64,000 bases of DNA from Bacteroidota bacterium. Lineage in GTDB: Bacteria; Bacteroidota; Bacteroidia; Bacteroidales; VadinHA17. Below, one piece after another: positions 62,989-64,000 of this stretch; position 1 is the stretch's first letter; each line of letters begins with the position of its first letter. Position numbers and translations under genes: made by a program. The stretch lies in NCBI GenBank assembly GCA_029547705.1, contig JAKPOU010000017.1, forward strand, positions 124,001 through 188,000, read 5' to 3'. The notes beneath the pieces are model-generated. The model had not been told where the DNA came from, ran no database searches, and saw nothing but the letters and a program-made list of their open reading frames with translations.

Positions 62989-64000
62989 TCAGCGTTCAAA
63001 TGACAGCGGCTGTCCCCTGTGATCGTTGTTTATCCCGCCATGGTCATAAACAAGGTTTCCGTTCACAAATGTCTTCACGATCTTTGACCTGAATGTCTGT
63101 CCTTCCAGAGGCGACCAGCCGCATTTGTAGAGAATGTTGTTTTTTGTTACCATCCATTCATGTTCCGGATCGATAAGCACCAGGTCGGCTTTATATCCTT
63201 CCCTGATAAATCCCCTTTTGCTTATATTGAACAAAACAGCCGGATTATGACACATTTTCTCCACAATTTTTTCCAGGCTGAATATTTTCCTGTGCCACAG
63301 TTCCAGCATTGTGGCCAGTGAATGCTGAATCATGGGAGCGCCTGAGGGGGATCCAGTATAGCTGCCGGATTTTTCCTCAGGGGTATGAGGTGCATGATCA
63401 GTTCCTATCACATCAATAATGTCATTATTGACTGCCTGAGTTAATGCATTTTTATCAAATATTGTTTTTATCGCCGGATTCCATCTGATTTTTGATCCCA
63501 GCTTTGCATAATCCGAATCGTCAAACCATAGGTGATGCACACATACTTCAGCGGTGATTCTTTTTTCCCGGTTTAATTTCCCGGGCCTGAAAAGCTTCAT
63601 TTCATCAGCAGTTGAGAGATGCAGGACATGAAGGCGGGTATTGTATTCCCGTGCCAGGCCGACGGCAAGGGCTGAAGATTTAAAACAGGCATCGCGGCTT
63701 CGTATCATGGGATGCATTTCAACCGGAATGGCATCTCCGTATTTATTCCGGAATGATGCGGTATTCCTTCTGATTGTTGTTTCGTCTTCACAGTGTGCTG
63801 CTACCGGAATAAGGGCCTGTCTGAACAATTCCCGGAGCGAGTTTTCATTCTCCACCAGCATATTGCCCGTTGAGGCTCCCATGAACAGCTTGATTCCGCA
63901 CACCCTGGCAGGGTCGGTATTCAGGATCTCATCCAGGTTGCTTTCTGTTGCCCCTATATAGAAGGAATAGTTTATGAGGGATTTTTCGGAGGCAATGCTG
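62989..64000 (-). CDS. pyrC: Dihydroorotase (5' end beyond the right edge)
   Basis: A partial CDS of about 336 codons read leftwards; its start lies beyond base 64000 and no ATG-like start inside the window is needed, because the frame stays open to the edge (ASEKSLINYSFYIGATESN). Dihydroorotase closes carbamoyl-aspartate to dihydroorotate in pyrimidine synthesis. Recognisable blocks are KLFMGASTGNMLV, HCEDET, LHVLHLSTADEM with a zinc-binding His, and DVIGTDHAPHTPEEKSG with the catalytic Asp. The family's first HxH metal motif should be in the missing N-terminus. The GTG at 63903 is an internal codon, not a start. Confidence 0.93.
   Translation of the reverse strand, partial: SIASEKSLINYSFYIGATESNLDEILNTDPARVCGIKLFMGASTGNMLVENENSLRELFRQALIPVAAHCEDETTIRRNTASFRNKYGDAIPVEMHPMIRSRDACFKSSALAVGLAREYNTRLHVLHLSTADEMKLFRPGKLNREKRITAEVCVHHLWFDDSDYAKLGSKIRWNPAIKTIFDKNALTQAVNNDIIDVIGTDHAPHTPEEKSGSYTGSPSGAPMIQHSLATMLELWHRKIFSLEKIVEKMCHNPAVLFNISKRGFIREGYKADLVLIDPEHEWMVTKNNILYKCGWSPLEGQTFRSKIVKTFVNGNLVYDHGGINNDHRGQPLSFER

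Noticed and set aside
1-64000. Mobile elements, CRISPR arrays, prophage or integrase genes
   Set aside because: None seen: no transposase or integrase motifs, no regularly spaced repeats and no terminal inverted repeats flanking gene blocks.

Overview
The window looks like chromosomal DNA from a member of the Bacteroidota, probably a Bacteroidales/Marinilabiliales-type anaerobe or facultative anaerobe (the order is an inference). Supporting signs are a SusC/SusD outer-membrane pair, a PorP/SprF-family protein with a PD40-repeat partner, a DUF3109 protein, a short-form phosphoglucose isomerase, head-GIN (DUF2807) and HhH/beta-barrel proteins, and repeated use of the Bacteroidota -7 promoter box TAnnTTTG. 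Purine-rich Shine-Dalgarno sequences are not prominent before start codons. I found no rRNA, tRNA, CRISPR array, insertion sequence or phage module. Coding density is high and most of the window is core metabolism.

Layout. 1-3253: the elongasome pair mrdA-rodA, convergent with an ACP-phosphodiesterase-like gene. 4110-10080: a cyclic-2,3-diphosphoglycerate-synthetase-like GTPase, a PfkB sugar kinase, pgi, a DUF2807 protein and an orphan PstS-like lipoprotein. 10102-13323: a PD40/coiled-coil/SPOR-like protein, a PorP/SprF protein and a decayed DUF362 gene. 13436-16513: a TerB-like/FHA-like/ABCG fusion transporter. 16493-22830 (minus): lysS, then a fucose cluster fucI - small membrane protein - fucK - D-amino-acid transaminase. 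22986-27689 (plus): lipA, lipB, recJ and a secreted ceramidase-like protein. 27760-31209 (minus): an HhH barrel protein, a second barrel protein and purE. 31298-35825 (plus): hpt, adk, obg, a PAP2 phosphatase, lplA and plsC. 36139-41163 (plus): parE, parC and aroK. 41275-47338: a two-gene unit of a 12-TM MFS-like/HEAT protein and a STAND NTPase with a transmembrane helix and WD40 propeller. 47473-49568: gpmI and DUF3109. 49739-55299: susC, susD and an unknown lipoprotein. 55479-58055 (minus): a divergent coaX-like gene, an outer-membrane barrel and lptC. 58156-61578 (minus): mfd. 61677-62948: aspartate kinase. 62989 to the right edge (minus): pyrC, partial.

How the genes work together. Envelope biogenesis recurs (mrdA/rodA, lptC, plsC, the PAP2 phosphatase, D-amino-acid transaminase, SusCD, PorP/SprF). 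Lipoate is covered by both synthesis (lipA, lipB) and salvage (lplA). Fucose uptake products would be isomerised and phosphorylated by FucI and FucK; the aldolase is not in the window. Purine salvage and synthesis flank one divergent promoter region (purE and hpt-adk).

The best candidate for an undescribed system is the overlapping pair at 41275-47338, an MFS-like/HEAT membrane protein with a membrane-anchored STAND-WD40 NTPase, preceded by a perfect 7-bp-arm palindrome. Second is the pantothenate-kinase-III-like gene at 57333-58055, which keeps the fold signature and the lptC neighbourhood but lacks the conserved catalytic and phosphate-binding residues. All family calls were made by reading motifs; no database search was possible.
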